DNA of 60,765 bases from an uncultured Oscillibacter sp. (GCA_910586735.1 CAJUJW010000006.1:1-60765); one strand, 5' to 3'; counted from the first letter of the stretch, positions 8,107-15,792 are shown. The notes: generated from the sequence alone by a model not told the origin. Translations and numbers: made by a program.

Positions 8107-8122
8107 GCCGCCCGGAGGCGGC
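8107..8122 (-). terminator. Intrinsic terminator of the SleB-type hydrolase
   Basis: GCCGCC-CGGA-GGCGGC; the minus strand continues GTTTTTGTGG. The plus strand also has ATTTTTG, so it may work both ways. Confidence 0.6.
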
Positions 8123-8132
8123 ATTTTTGTGA

Positions 8133-8160
8133 AGATTTTCACGCTGTGAAAATCTTTTTT
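8133..8160 (+). terminator. Plus-oriented terminator without a plus-strand gene
   Basis: AGATTTTCAC-GCT-GTGAAAATCT is a perfect 10-bp stem followed by a T-run to 8160 on the plus strand. No plus-strand gene lies upstream, only antisense gdhA sequence. Confidence 0.55.
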
Positions 8161-8212
8161 GATTCAATTGGCCCAGGAAACCCCTCCTGGGTTTTCGCAC
8201 CCTTCCTCCGGT

Positions 8213-8995
8213 CTACTGGTAGAACCGGTGACAGCCGATGGTGTGGGAGTAGACGCGGCTGGAGTCGATCCAGGTCCCCTGGGACAGGGCCGGGGCGAAG
8301 AAATACAGGGCGTCCCCCGCCGTATTCTCCCCGGCCAGGACCCGCCGGGCCGCCTCCAGGGACAGTTCCGTGGGCTCGTTTGAAACCGTGCCGTTGGCCA
8401 CCGGCTCAAACTGTACGCCGTTCTCCGTGTCAAAGATGACCTCCGGGACGCTGCCGGGGAAGTCCCCGCTGGCCACCCGGTTCAAAACCACGTTGCCCAC
8501 GGCGATCTGGCCCTCCAGGGCCTCGCCGCCGCTCTCGGCGCAGATGATGCGGGAGAGCCAGTAGTAATCCATGGCGTCATGGGCCGCGCCGGGGGAGGTC
8601 ACCGCCGCGCCGTCCAGCCAGGGGTCCCATTGGACCGCGGCCCCCAGGGCCTCCGCCGTCAGCCGGAGTGGCACGTAGGTCCGGCCTTCCACCACGTCCA
8701 CCACGCAGGCGTGGGCCCGGCCGTTGACCAGGAGCGTGTTTTCATCCGGGTCCGCCCGCAGGGCCGCCTCCTCGGATACCGCCTGGGCCGTGCCGGAGGC
8801 GCCGTCCCACCAGACGCTCCAGTCCCCCAGGGCCTCCAGCAGTTCCCGGAGGGGGGCGTAGGTGGTCCCTTCCCTCACGTAGGCGGGGGCGCTCAGGGGC
8901 GCGCCGTCCACCTGGACGGCCACGGGCCGGGCGGCCCGGACGGGGAGGCACAGGGAGGCGGCGGCAAGAAGTCCGCATAAGAGCTTGCGTTTCAT
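8213..8995 (-). CDS. Cell wall hydrolase, SleB family, with stalk-like N-terminal domain
   Basis: 260 residues. A signal peptide (KRKLLCGLLAAASLCLPVRA) precedes a copper-amine-oxidase N-terminal-like (stalk) domain at about 25-125 with two VDG/REGTTYAPLRELLEALG and EGRTYVPLRLTAEALGA repeats. The C-terminal third is the hydrolase_2/SleB domain: LSRIICAESGGEALEGQIAVGNVVLNRV, then FFAPA and HTIGCHRFY. SleB-type enzymes are lytic transglycosylases of spore cortex or cell wall; ICAESGGE contains the expected glutamate. The protein is predicted to be exported. It is monocistronic, with AAGGAAAC before the ATG and a terminator downstream. A role in germination is an inference; housekeeping wall turnover is possible. 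Confidence 0.85.
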   Translation of the reverse strand: MKRKLLCGLLAAASLCLPVRAARPVAVQVDGAPLSAPAYVREGTTYAPLRELLEALGDWSVWWDGASGTAQAVSEEAALRADPDENTLLVNGRAHACVVDVVEGRTYVPLRLTAEALGAAVQWDPWLDGAAVTSPGAAHDAMDYYWLSRIICAESGGEALEGQIAVGNVVLNRVASGDFPGSVPEVIFDTENGVQFEPVANGTVSNEPTELSLEAARRVLAGENTAGDALYFFAPALSQGTWIDSSRVYSHTIGCHRFYQ

Positions 8996-9120
8996 AATGT
9001 TTCCTTTCTTGTGTGGAGTTCACCAACAAGGATACCGGAAACGCGGGCTTGGGGCAACCCTCAAAACCTGGAGACGGAGGAAGGGGCTGGATAAAACGAT
9101 AACGAACACTGGGCAGCACC

Positions 9121-9180
9121 GGGCCGCCGAGGGCGGCGGCCCCTGCAAATCTCCGTAGGGGCCGGCCCCCTGGCCGGCCC
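9121..9180. repeat. Two adjacent GC-rich palindromes (REP-like)
   Basis: GGGCCGCC/GGCGGCCC (9121-9142) and GGGCCGGCC-CCCT-GGCCGGCCC (9159-9180), separated by a short AT-richer stretch. They sit in the 250-bp gap between two minus-strand genes. There is no T-run, so they look like intergenic repeat elements and not terminators. Confidence 0.5.
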
Positions 9181-9216
9181 GTTTATCTGACGATTGCCAT
9201 ATGCTATAAAGATAAA

Positions 9217-9236
9217 GAGCCGGGTTCCCCCGGCTC
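9217..9236 (-). terminator. Intrinsic terminator of the mnmG-cyclase-murT-gatD cluster
   Basis: GAGCCGGG-TTCC-CCCGGCTC; the minus strand continues TTTATCTTTAT. Confidence 0.6.
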
Positions 9237-9249
9237 CTCGTTTTCGCGC

Positions 9250-9984
9250 TTATTTCGCCTGGGCCCGTAAACGGAGCTGTTCCTCCGTCACGTCGTAGGC
9301 CGCCTGGGCCCAGCGGTCCAGGGGCCGGTCCACGGGCAGGGGCTTCCCCCGCCGGGCGTAAATGGCGGCGGCCACGGTCTCCAGCAGCTTGGGGTTCTTC
9401 ACCAGCAGGGGGCCGGTGAGCTGGGAGGCCAGCACATTCTTCCAGCGGAAGCCCTCCGGGCCCCGCTCCTTCTCGTTGCCGAAACCCAGGTCCAGGCTGG
9501 TGAGCAGGGGCGTCTCCACGCCGGTGACGATTCCGCACTTGTTCATGAAGCCCACCACCGCCTCGGGGTACAGGTCCGTGTGGCCGTATACGTCCTCCAC
9601 GATGCGCTTTTTGCCGTGTTCCGTGGTGAAGGATCCCAGGCCCAGGCCCTCGTAGGAGCCGCCGTCCGCCTCCTTCACGGTTTTGCCGATGAGGTCCATG
9701 GCCGTCCCGGCGAAGAGCATGGCGGCGCTGTCCCGGGCGGCGGCCTTCAGCGGCTCCCCGCAGCGGGCGAAGTCCTCCATGGCCGCCCGGGCGGCCCGCT
9801 CGGTTCCCGCGCCCATGTAGAAAAAGTCCCCTTTGGAGATGTCCGCCCCGCCGCCGGGGAGGACGGCCTCCACCGTCACATCGCAGTCCAGGCGCTCCAG
9901 GTAGCGCCGCAGGGCCAGCACGTTGGCCCGGCTGCCGTAGAGGTTCATCAGGTCCGGGTAAAAGTGGATGATCCGCACGTCCAT
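9250..9984 (-). CDS. gatD: GatD-like glutamine amidotransferase-fold protein lacking the usual catalytic residues
   Basis: 244 residues, cytoplasmic, class I glutamine amidotransferase (CobB/CobQ-like) fold. In lipid II isoglutaminyl synthase, GatD releases ammonia for MurT to amidate the D-Glu of lipid II. The fold is recognisable (HFYPDLMNLYGSRANV, FFYMGAGTERA, GFMNKCGIVTG, LTGPLLVKNP). The nucleophile segment that normally reads ICGGYQLLG is here FAGTAMDLIG (91-100), with no Cys, and the usual HGPLL histidine is Thr190. By simple alignment the protein lacks the glutaminase Cys and His. The gene starts three bases after murT ends, so a complex with MurT is expected. Whether it delivers ammonia is doubtful. 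Confidence 0.75.
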   Translation of the reverse strand: MDVRIIHFYPDLMNLYGSRANVLALRRYLERLDCDVTVEAVLPGGGADISKGDFFYMGAGTERAARAAMEDFARCGEPLKAAARDSAAMLFAGTAMDLIGKTVKEADGGSYEGLGLGSFTTEHGKKRIVEDVYGHTDLYPEAVVGFMNKCGIVTGVETPLLTSLDLGFGNEKERGPEGFRWKNVLASQLTGPLLVKNPKLLETVAAAIYARRGKPLPVDRPLDRWAQAAYDVTEEQLRLRAQAK

Positions 9985-9987
9985 GAC

Positions 9988-11310
9988 TCACGCCTCCTTT
10001 TCCACGCGGCTGAGAATCTTGTCCCGGTCGGAGAAGCAGGTGACCACGAACAGCTCCTCGTTCCCGCCGCTTTTCAGCTGGGCCGCCGCCGCGGCGATGT
10101 CCGGCTCCACGGACCAGTTCTCCAGGTCCGTGTAAGAGAACCGTTCCGCCAGGTCGTTGCAGTACCGGCCCGCCAGCACCACCCGCTTCACGCGGGGGGC
10201 GTTCAGCTGGTCAAAGTCGATGTCCCACAGCCAGCTGGTCTCGCTGGTGAAATACTTCCGGCTCACCGCGTCCACGATGACCAGCACCGCGCAGTCCTGT
10301 TCCGAGGCGGCGATGTACCGGAGGTTCGTATCGTAGGCGATGGAGTTCTCGTGCTTGCTGGTCAGCAGGGTCCCGTGACGGGCCCCCAGGCGGAAGGTCT
10401 GCATCCGGCCGTTTTTCAGCAGGTAATTGCCCAGGACTCCGGCGGCGGTCCCGCCGCTGACGCCGCACTCCCGGCAGGCGGCGTAGGCCGCCAGGATGTT
10501 GTAGATATTGTAGATGCTGCGGAAGGCCAGGGCGATGGTCACCTGGCCGTCGATGGTCAGCCGGGCCTTCTCCAGGTCCACCGCCGTGACGGTGTAGTCG
10601 GTCCGGGGCTTTTTGTGGCCGCATTTTGTGCAGTGGTAGGCCCCGATGTGGTTGTAGTGGACGTAGTCATATTCCATGGGGGCACGGCACACCGGGCAGT
10701 AGGTCCCGTCGTGATAGACCCCCGTGGGCGCGCCGGTGGAGATGGAGCACTTGTCCAGGCCGAACCACTTGACCTTCTCCCTCCCCCGGCCAAAGCAGGA
10801 GGACAGGGGGTCGTCGGCGTTGAGGATCAGTTCCGTCTCGGGATGCAGGGCCGGGAGGATGGAGTCGTAGACCCACTCCGGGTGCCCGTTCCGGGTGAGC
10901 TGGTCCCGGTAGAGGTTGGTGATGACGAACTCCGTGGGGTGGAAGAACTGGAAGGTGCGGGCGGCGTAGCGCTCGTCGGATTCAATCAGGAGCACGTCGG
11001 CCTTGACCTTGCCCCCCAGGGTGGCGTGGGTCAGCACCAGGGTGGCGACGCCCTCGATCTGGTTGGAGCCCTCCTCGTTGTAGACAACGGTTTTCCCGTC
11101 CGCCCGGAGGACGGCGGCGATCATCTCCACCGTGGAGGTCTTCCCGTTGGACCCGGTGACGGCGATGATGTGCCGGGGCAGCTCCACCCGCCGGAGGATG
11201 TCCGGGCAGATTTTCAGGGCGAACTTTCCCGGCATGGAGCTGCCCTTGCCGATGAGCTTGCCCACGGCGTGGCCCAGCTTGCAGACTATGATGGCGAATA
11301 GTTTCCTCAT
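9988..11310 (-). CDS. murT: MurT-like Mur ligase
   Basis: 440 residues, cytoplasmic. The order is a Mur-ligase central ATPase (ITGSNGKTST type, here VTGSNGKTST at 51-60), an inserted zinc ribbon with C205-P-V-C208 and C227-T-K-C230, and a C-terminal DUF1727 domain (SWLWDIDFDQL, VVLAGRYCNDLAERF). MurT amidates the peptide-stem glutamate of lipid II using ammonia from GatD. In the C-terminal domain the usual D-x-SW, whose Asp completes the GatD triad, is E-T-SW at about 357. Together with the altered GatD this suggests a specialised or ammonia-dependent version. Gene order mnmG, cyclase, murT, gatD with short gaps implies co-transcription. Confidence 0.85.
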   Translation of the reverse strand: MRKLFAIIVCKLGHAVGKLIGKGSSMPGKFALKICPDILRRVELPRHIIAVTGSNGKTSTVEMIAAVLRADGKTVVYNEEGSNQIEGVATLVLTHATLGGKVKADVLLIESDERYAARTFQFFHPTEFVITNLYRDQLTRNGHPEWVYDSILPALHPETELILNADDPLSSCFGRGREKVKWFGLDKCSISTGAPTGVYHDGTYCPVCRAPMEYDYVHYNHIGAYHCTKCGHKKPRTDYTVTAVDLEKARLTIDGQVTIALAFRSIYNIYNILAAYAACRECGVSGGTAAGVLGNYLLKNGRMQTFRLGARHGTLLTSKHENSIAYDTNLRYIAASEQDCAVLVIVDAVSRKYFTSETSWLWDIDFDQLNAPRVKRVVLAGRYCNDLAERFSYTDLENWSVEPDIAAAAAQLKSGGNEELFVVTCFSDRDKILSRVEKEA

Positions 11311-11326
11311 ATGACAGTCTCCCTTG

Positions 11327-11992
11327 TTATCTTCTTCTCCTGTCCGCCTCGTTGGCCTCCCGCAGTTCCGCGAAGGCGCGGACGGGGGCCCCGTCGGTGT
11401 TCTTGAATTTCATGGGCAGGGTGAAGAACAGGAAGTCCTTCCGGCCCCGGACCTTTTTCAGGCACAGGTTCTCAATGCTCACCACGCTGTCCTTCAGGAG
11501 AATGTGGTGAATGGGCAGGTGGCTGTCAGCCATCCGGTCGATGCTGATGGCGTCGGTGCCCACGCCCTTGAGGCCCCGGGAGACCAGGTATTTCGCCGCC
11601 GCCTCGTTGGGGACGGGAAAGGTGTCCTCCAGGAAGCCCTCGGTGCCCCAGCGGTCCTCCCAGCCGGTGTAGAACAGGATGAAGTCCGCGCAGTGGATGG
11701 CCTCGTAGTTGGACCGGAGGAACTCCTCCGTGATGACGCTTCCCTCCCCGGACACGTCCAGCACCGTGGCCCGGCCGGAGAACTGGGACATGGGCATGTC
11801 GTCCAGGGTCCGCCCCTCCCGCAGCAGGTGGGCCGGGGCGTCCATGTGGGTGCCGGTGTGGGAGGAGAAGGTCAGCAGGGTCTCCCGGAAGCCGTCCTTG
11901 GTCAGCGTGCAGGCGGGGGCCAGAGTGGGGGCCGGCGTGCCGGGGTAGATGGGGATCTCCTGGGTGATGGTGTGAGTCATGTCGATCAGCAT
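11327..11992 (-). CDS. Cyclase family protein (KynB-like metal-dependent hydrolase)
   Basis: 221 residues. The family motif HTGTHMDAPAH (about 46-56) carries the metal-binding histidines and aspartate; IDMTHTITQEIPIYPGTP at the N terminus and GTDAISID later are also typical. Characterised relatives include arylformamidases and isatin hydrolase, which open amide rings or hydrolyse N-formyl groups. The actual substrate is unknown. The Shine-Dalgarno lies within a perfect 12-bp palindrome, GGAAGCGCTTCC (11994-12005), right before the ATG. It stands between mnmG and murT on one strand and is probably in their transcript; no functional link to wall synthesis is known. Confidence 0.8.
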   Translation of the reverse strand: MLIDMTHTITQEIPIYPGTPAPTLAPACTLTKDGFRETLLTFSSHTGTHMDAPAHLLREGRTLDDMPMSQFSGRATVLDVSGEGSVITEEFLRSNYEAIHCADFILFYTGWEDRWGTEGFLEDTFPVPNEAAAKYLVSRGLKGVGTDAISIDRMADSHLPIHHILLKDSVVSIENLCLKKVRGRKDFLFFTLPMKFKNTDGAPVRAFAELREANEADRRRR

Positions 11993-12051
11993 GGGAAGCG
12001 CTTCCTTTCTATACAGTATTGACGGCTTTCCCGGTCTGGAAACAGGGGGGC

Positions 12052-13917
12052 TTATTTTTCTAAATAGATCATCAGGGCGGCGATGTCCGCCGGGGACACC
12101 CCGGAGATGCGGGACGCCTGTCCCAGGTCCAGGGGCCGGACCGCCGCCAGCTTCTCCCTGGCCTCCAGCCGGAGGCCCTGGATGGAGCCGTAGTCGATGT
12201 CCTCCGGCAGGCGGTGGGAGGCCATCCTTTTGAAGTCCTCCACCTGGCTCTGCTGGCGGCGGATATAGCCCTCGTACTTCACGGAGATCTCCACCTGCTC
12301 CCGCACGTCCGGGGGCAGGTCCGGCCGCGCCGGGTCGAAGGGGGCCAGCTCGTCATAGTGAATCCGGGGCCTCCTCAGCAGAGCGTCCAGGGGGCAGCCG
12401 CCGGGGGCGTCCGCCGTGTCCTTGGAGGCCAGGAAGGCCGCCAGTTCCGGCGAGGGAGAGGCCCCGGTGCGGCTGAGGCGCCTGATCTCCCGCTCCACGG
12501 CGGCGTACTTCTCCTCCACGGCCCGGAGGCGCTCCTCCGGGACCAGGCCGATGTCATAGCCCCGCTTTGTCAGACGCAGGTCCGCGTTGTCCTGGCGCAG
12601 CAGGAGGCGGTACTCGCTGCGGGAGGTCATGATGCGGTAGGGCTCGTTGGTGCCCTTGGTCACCAGGTCGTCAATGAGGGTGCCGATGTAGCTCTCCGAC
12701 CGGGAGAGGATGAAGGGGTCCTGCCCCCGGAGCTTCCGGGCGGCGTTGACCCCGGCCACAAAGCCCTGGACCGCCGCCTCCTCGTAGCCGGAGGAGCCGT
12801 TGAACTGCCCCGCGCCGTAAAGGCCGGGGACGGATTTGACCTCCAGCGCCGGGCTGAGGGCCAGGGGGTCCACGCAGTCGTACTCAATGGCGTAGGCGGG
12901 CCGGGTCATGACGGCCCGGCGGAGGCCGGGGACGCTGTGGAGCATCTGAATCTGCACGTCCTCCGGCATGGAGGAGGAAAAGCCCTGAATGTAAACCTCC
13001 TCGGTGTCAAGGCCCATGGGCTCCACAAAGAGCTGGTGGCGGCGCTTGTCCGGGAAGCGGACGATCTTCGTCTCAAAGGACGGGCAGTACCGGGGCCCCA
13101 CGCCCTCGATGAGGCCGGAGTACATGGGGGCCCGGTCCAGGTTCTCCTGGACCACCCGTTTCGTCTCCTCCGTGGTCCAGGTGAGCCAGCATACCGCCCG
13201 GTTCTCGGGCCGGTTCTGGGTGGACCAGGAGAAGGGCACGGGCAGCTCGTCCCCCGGCTGGACCTCCATCTCGTCAAAGTCCACGGTCCGGGCGTTGACC
13301 CGGGGAGGCGTGCCGGTCTTGAAGCGCCGGAGGGGGAGGCCCATTTTCAGCAGGGACTCCGTCAGACGGGTGGCGGCGTGCATGCCGTCGGGGCCGGAGT
13401 CCTCCACCCACTCCCCCACGATGGTCCGGCCCGTCAGGTAGGTCCCCGTAGCCAGGACGACGGCCCGGGCCTCAAACACGGCCCCGGTGGCCAGGACCAG
13501 GGCAAAAGCCCCGCCCTCCAGGCGGCGGAGGGCCGTCACCTCCCCCTGGCGGACGGTGAGACGCTCCTGCCGCTCCAGGGCGTGCTTCATGCGGCCCTGG
13601 TACTTTCTCCGGTCCGCCTGGGCCCGGAGGGACCAGACGGCGGGGCCCTTGCCCTTGTTCAAGAGGCGGTACTGGATGCAGCATTCGTCGGCGGCCCTGG
13701 CCATCTCGCCCCCCAGGGCGTCCAGCTCCCGGACCAGGTGGCCCTTGCCGGTGCCCCCGATGGCGGGGTTGCAGGGCATGTTGCCCGCGGCGTCTAGGTT
13801 GATGGTGAAGACGATGGTCTCCATCCCCAGACGGGCGGAGGCCAGGGCGGCCTCAATGCCGGCGTGGCCGGCGCCGACTACAGCGATATCGAATTTTCCG
13901 GCTTGAAATTCCTGCAT
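12052..13917 (-). CDS. mnmG: tRNA uridine-5-carboxymethylaminomethyl(34) synthesis enzyme MnmG
   Basis: 621 residues, full length. MnmG with MnmE installs cmnm5 at wobble U34 of several tRNAs, using FAD and NADH. Visible motifs are the FAD loop VVGAGHAGIEAALA, CNPAIGGTGKGHLVRELDALGG, FKTGTPPR, the Cys-containing GPRYCPSFETKI region, GLYGAGQFNGSSGYEEAAVQG, and the MTSRSEYRLLLRQDNAD string. ATG 13917 is chosen because it lies just after the regulator's stop codon and starts the family's FDIAVVGAGHAG region; an in-frame ATG at 13938 would overlap that gene. It follows the XRE gene closely and probably shares its transcript. MnmE is not in the window. Confidence 0.95.
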   Translation of the reverse strand: MQEFQAGKFDIAVVGAGHAGIEAALASARLGMETIVFTINLDAAGNMPCNPAIGGTGKGHLVRELDALGGEMARAADECCIQYRLLNKGKGPAVWSLRAQADRRKYQGRMKHALERQERLTVRQGEVTALRRLEGGAFALVLATGAVFEARAVVLATGTYLTGRTIVGEWVEDSGPDGMHAATRLTESLLKMGLPLRRFKTGTPPRVNARTVDFDEMEVQPGDELPVPFSWSTQNRPENRAVCWLTWTTEETKRVVQENLDRAPMYSGLIEGVGPRYCPSFETKIVRFPDKRRHQLFVEPMGLDTEEVYIQGFSSSMPEDVQIQMLHSVPGLRRAVMTRPAYAIEYDCVDPLALSPALEVKSVPGLYGAGQFNGSSGYEEAAVQGFVAGVNAARKLRGQDPFILSRSESYIGTLIDDLVTKGTNEPYRIMTSRSEYRLLLRQDNADLRLTKRGYDIGLVPEERLRAVEEKYAAVEREIRRLSRTGASPSPELAAFLASKDTADAPGGCPLDALLRRPRIHYDELAPFDPARPDLPPDVREQVEISVKYEGYIRRQQSQVEDFKRMASHRLPEDIDYGSIQGLRLEAREKLAAVRPLDLGQASRISGVSPADIAALMIYLEK

Positions 13918-13921
13918 AAGC

Positions 13922-14140
13922 TCAGCCCCGGTGGGCATACCGGTTCTCCGTCCGGCCCATCAGCCAGTCTACGGAGACATCGTAAAACTCCGCTACGCGC
14001 ATAAGAGAGCTGTACCGGGGTTCGGTGCCCAATTCCAGGTTTTGATACCCGCGCATGGAAAGGCCCATTTCCGCCGCGACGGCGGGCTGGGACATGTGCA
14101 GCTCCTTCCGCAGCATCTTCAACTTTTCAGAAAATTCCAT
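13922..14140 (-). CDS. XRE-family helix-turn-helix regulator
   Basis: 72 residues, essentially one Cro/C1-type HTH: EKLKMLRKELHMSQPAVAAEM, then GLSMRGYQNLELGTEPRYSSL and FYDVSVDWLMGRTENR. It has no effector or dimerisation extension. ATG 14140 follows AAGGGGGAAC. It is transcribed away from the small plus-strand gene at 14220 and immediately upstream of mnmG. TGATATCA (14171-14178) in the shared intergenic region is a short palindrome that might be an operator. Target genes are unknown; control of itself and the divergent small gene is plausible. Confidence 0.85.
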   Translation of the reverse strand: MEFSEKLKMLRKELHMSQPAVAAEMGLSMRGYQNLELGTEPRYSSLMRVAEFYDVSVDWLMGRTENRYAHRG

Positions 14141-14149
14141 AGTTCCCCC

Positions 14150-14178
14150 TTGGCATACCTAAGTTTGTGTGATATCAT
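14150..14178 (+). promoter_or_regulatory. Promoter of the small gene at 14220
   Basis: TTGGCA (14150-14155), 17 bp, TATCAT (14173-14178). The palindrome TGATATCA overlaps the -10 box. Confidence 0.5.
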
Positions 14179-14219
14179 TTGGACAATACTTAATTGTGCG
14201 TGGGTTGGAGGCGGACATC

Positions 14220-14417
14220 ATGACCGACATCCCCCAAATTGTGGAGGACCTCTATTTCGGGACGGTTGTCATTCCCGATCAGAAAGACTGGCCGGACTAC
14301 CTCCGGGGAGACCCGGCGGTAATCCGGGGGCTCTATTCCTTTTATTACGGCCTTCGCATGGGTGCGCGGATTTCCGATGCCCTCCGGGAAGAGGTATTTA
14401 ACCCCGCCGAAGAGTAA
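14220..14417 (+). CDS. Small hypothetical protein divergent from the XRE gene
   Basis: 65 residues from ATG 14220, preceded by GGAGG at eight bases. The sequence (DIPQIVEDLYFGTVVIPDQK, LYSFYYGLRMGARISDAL) looks coding and soluble. I do not recognise a family. The divergent arrangement with an XRE repressor and a promoter overlapping a palindrome suggests they are regulated together. Its 3' end overlaps the convergent metallophosphoesterase gene by 20 bp. A toxin role is not supported by any motif. Confidence 0.55.
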   Translation: MTDIPQIVEDLYFGTVVIPDQKDWPDYLRGDPAVIRGLYSFYYGLRMGARISDALREEVFNPAEE

Positions 14418-15258
14418 GGACGGCCACCTCCGGGCGGTTGAACAGGCGGAAGCTGGGGCCCGTGTTCCCCAGGCCCCGGGTGACGAACAGGGTCGAGCCG
14501 TTTTTTTCGTACAACCCCGCCGTGTAGGAGGGGAAAAAGGTCCGGTCCGTGGACACCAGCCCGTCGGTGAAGGGCAGGCGGATGACCCCGCCGTGGCCGT
14601 GGCCCGAAATCACCAGGTCCGCCCCCAGGAGGCTGTACTGCTCCGGGAAGTGGTCGTTCCGGTGGGCCAGCAGCATCCAGAAGGGGTCCCCCCAGGCGGC
14701 CCGGACCTCCGCCGCCACGGTCTCCGGGGACTTCTGGTCCGCGTAGCCGTTGGGGTCGTCGATGCCCGCCAGGACCACCGCGTCCCCGTTCCGCTCCAGG
14801 GTCACAAACTCGTTGGACAGCACCGTCACCCCCTGGGCCTCCAGGGTTTTTTTCAGTGACCGCACGTCCCCCAGGGCCCATTCGTGGTTCCCGGTGACGT
14901 AGTAGGTGGGGGCGATGGCGGTCAGGCCCGCCGCCGTCTCCTTCGCGTAGCCCTCCGGCACGTCCCGGAAGGCGTCCAGCAGGTCCCCCACCAGAAAGAT
15001 GTACTCCGGCTCCTGGGCCCCGACGGCCTCCAGGAGCTTTTCGTTGTCCTCGCCGAAGTACGTGGAGTGCAGGTCCCCCAGCACCACGACCCGGCAGCCG
15101 TCAAAGCCCTGGGGCAGGTCCGGGAGGGCCGGGGAGAAGGAGGCGGCCTGTAAGGCCGTGTTGTCCCAGTAGACAAAGAGTCCCGCCAGCACGGCCAGCG
15201 CCGCCAGGAACCACAGTTTCCGCCCCCGGCGGCGGGGCCGTTTGGAACGCCTCTCCAT
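14398..15258 (-). CDS. Membrane-anchored metallophosphoesterase
   Basis: 286 residues from ATG 15258 (GGAGGTGACT directly upstream; ATG 15348 has no site). A basic N terminus (ERRSKRPRRRGRK) is followed by one membrane segment (LWFLAALAVLAGLFVYW), so the catalytic domain faces outward. Calcineurin-like motifs follow in order: VVLGDLHS, FLVGDLLDAF, YVTGNHEW, LLAHRNDHF, ISGHGHGGVIRLPF. The variant YaeI-like family hydrolyses phosphoesters in or near the membrane; the true substrate is unknown. Expression appears to be from its own extended -10 promoter (TGCTATACT, minus strand, near 15310). It converges with the small gene at 14220. Confidence 0.85.
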   Translation of the reverse strand: MERRSKRPRRRGRKLWFLAALAVLAGLFVYWDNTALQAASFSPALPDLPQGFDGCRVVVLGDLHSTYFGEDNEKLLEAVGAQEPEYIFLVGDLLDAFRDVPEGYAKETAAGLTAIAPTYYVTGNHEWALGDVRSLKKTLEAQGVTVLSNEFVTLERNGDAVVLAGIDDPNGYADQKSPETVAAEVRAAWGDPFWMLLAHRNDHFPEQYSLLGADLVISGHGHGGVIRLPFTDGLVSTDRTFFPSYTAGLYEKNGSTLFVTRGLGNTGPSFRLFNRPEVAVLTLRRG

Positions 15259-15375
15259 AGTCACCTCCAGGCCGGAAAACGGCCAAAATACCATAGTGAA
15301 GTACAGTATAGCACAGGGAGTATTTCCCTGGCGAGAGGAAAAATACACAAAGAACGCCCCAGGGATACAGAAAAC

Positions 15376-15442
15376 TTCGTGCGCCCCGCCGCCGAAAGGG
15401 CAACCTTAGGGCGGGGTGACGAAACTTGTCGAGGCAAAAGTT
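15376..15442 (+). ncRNA. Structured element upstream of the 27-aa gene (riboswitch-like, unassigned)
   Basis: TTCGT + CCCCGCC / GGCGGGG + ACGAA form a long interrupted stem with an inner AAGG-GCAA-CCTT hairpin, followed by GAGGCAAAAG. The strings GCCGAAAGGGCAA and GAGGCAAAAG resemble pieces of glycine-riboswitch aptamers, but I cannot find the 5' partner of P1. It may instead be a terminator-like or repeat hairpin. Strand is uncertain. Confidence 0.25.
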
Positions 15443-15471
15443 AAAAATTTATGAAATACAGAAAATTCCTC

Positions 15472-15500
15472 TTGCGTTATGTCTACCAATGTGCTATAGT
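15472..15500 (+). promoter_or_regulatory. Promoter of the 27-aa gene
   Basis: TTGCGT (15472-15477), 17 bp, TATAGT (15495-15500). Confidence 0.55.
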
Positions 15501-15535
15501 ATCTTACAGAAATTTCAAGAGAGGAGTTTACAGAT

Positions 15536-15619
15536 ATGAGAATTTACACACAAGCGTTACCTGATGATTTGGACGACATGATCTTTCTGGATGAGACTTG
15601 GACTCACAGCGATCGCTGA
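15536..15619 (+). CDS. 27-residue acidic small protein
   Basis: ATG 15536 is preceded by GAGAGGAG, and a TGA follows after 27 codons. The peptide starts MRIYTQALPDDLDDMIF and ends ETWTHSDR; it is acidic, without signal peptide or membrane helix. A promoter 36 bp upstream and an intrinsic terminator 11 bp downstream frame it as an independent transcription unit of about 150 nt. It could be a genuine small protein, a leader peptide separated from its old target, or a small RNA that happens to contain an ORF. I do not recognise a family. No target gene follows before the terminator. Confidence 0.5.
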   Translation: MRIYTQALPDDLDDMIFLDETWTHSDR

Positions 15620-15629
15620 AAACCGGAAG

Positions 15630-15659
15630 CCACGCCGTCGGCGTGGATTTTTCTTTTCT
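15630..15659 (+). terminator. Terminator of the 27-aa gene
   Basis: CCACGCC-GTC-GGCGTGG followed by ATTTTTCTTTTC. Confidence 0.75.
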
Positions 15660-15753
15660 GCGGATCGGACTTCCGAGCCCGTTGACGATATGACGGTCCC
15701 CGCGAAGCGGCGGCCGCAGCCTCCATCATATTGCCTCGTTGAAGATCACGCCC

Positions 15754-15785
15754 AGCGCCCGGACGAACTCCGGGCGCTTTTTCTT
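15754..15785 (+). terminator. Second plus-strand terminator before mtnA
   Basis: AGCGCCCGG / CCGGGCGCT with a seven-base loop, then TTTTTTCTTT. What transcript it ends is unclear; the 100 bp between the two terminators show no convincing gene. Confidence 0.7.
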
Positions 15786-15792
15786 TGCCGGT

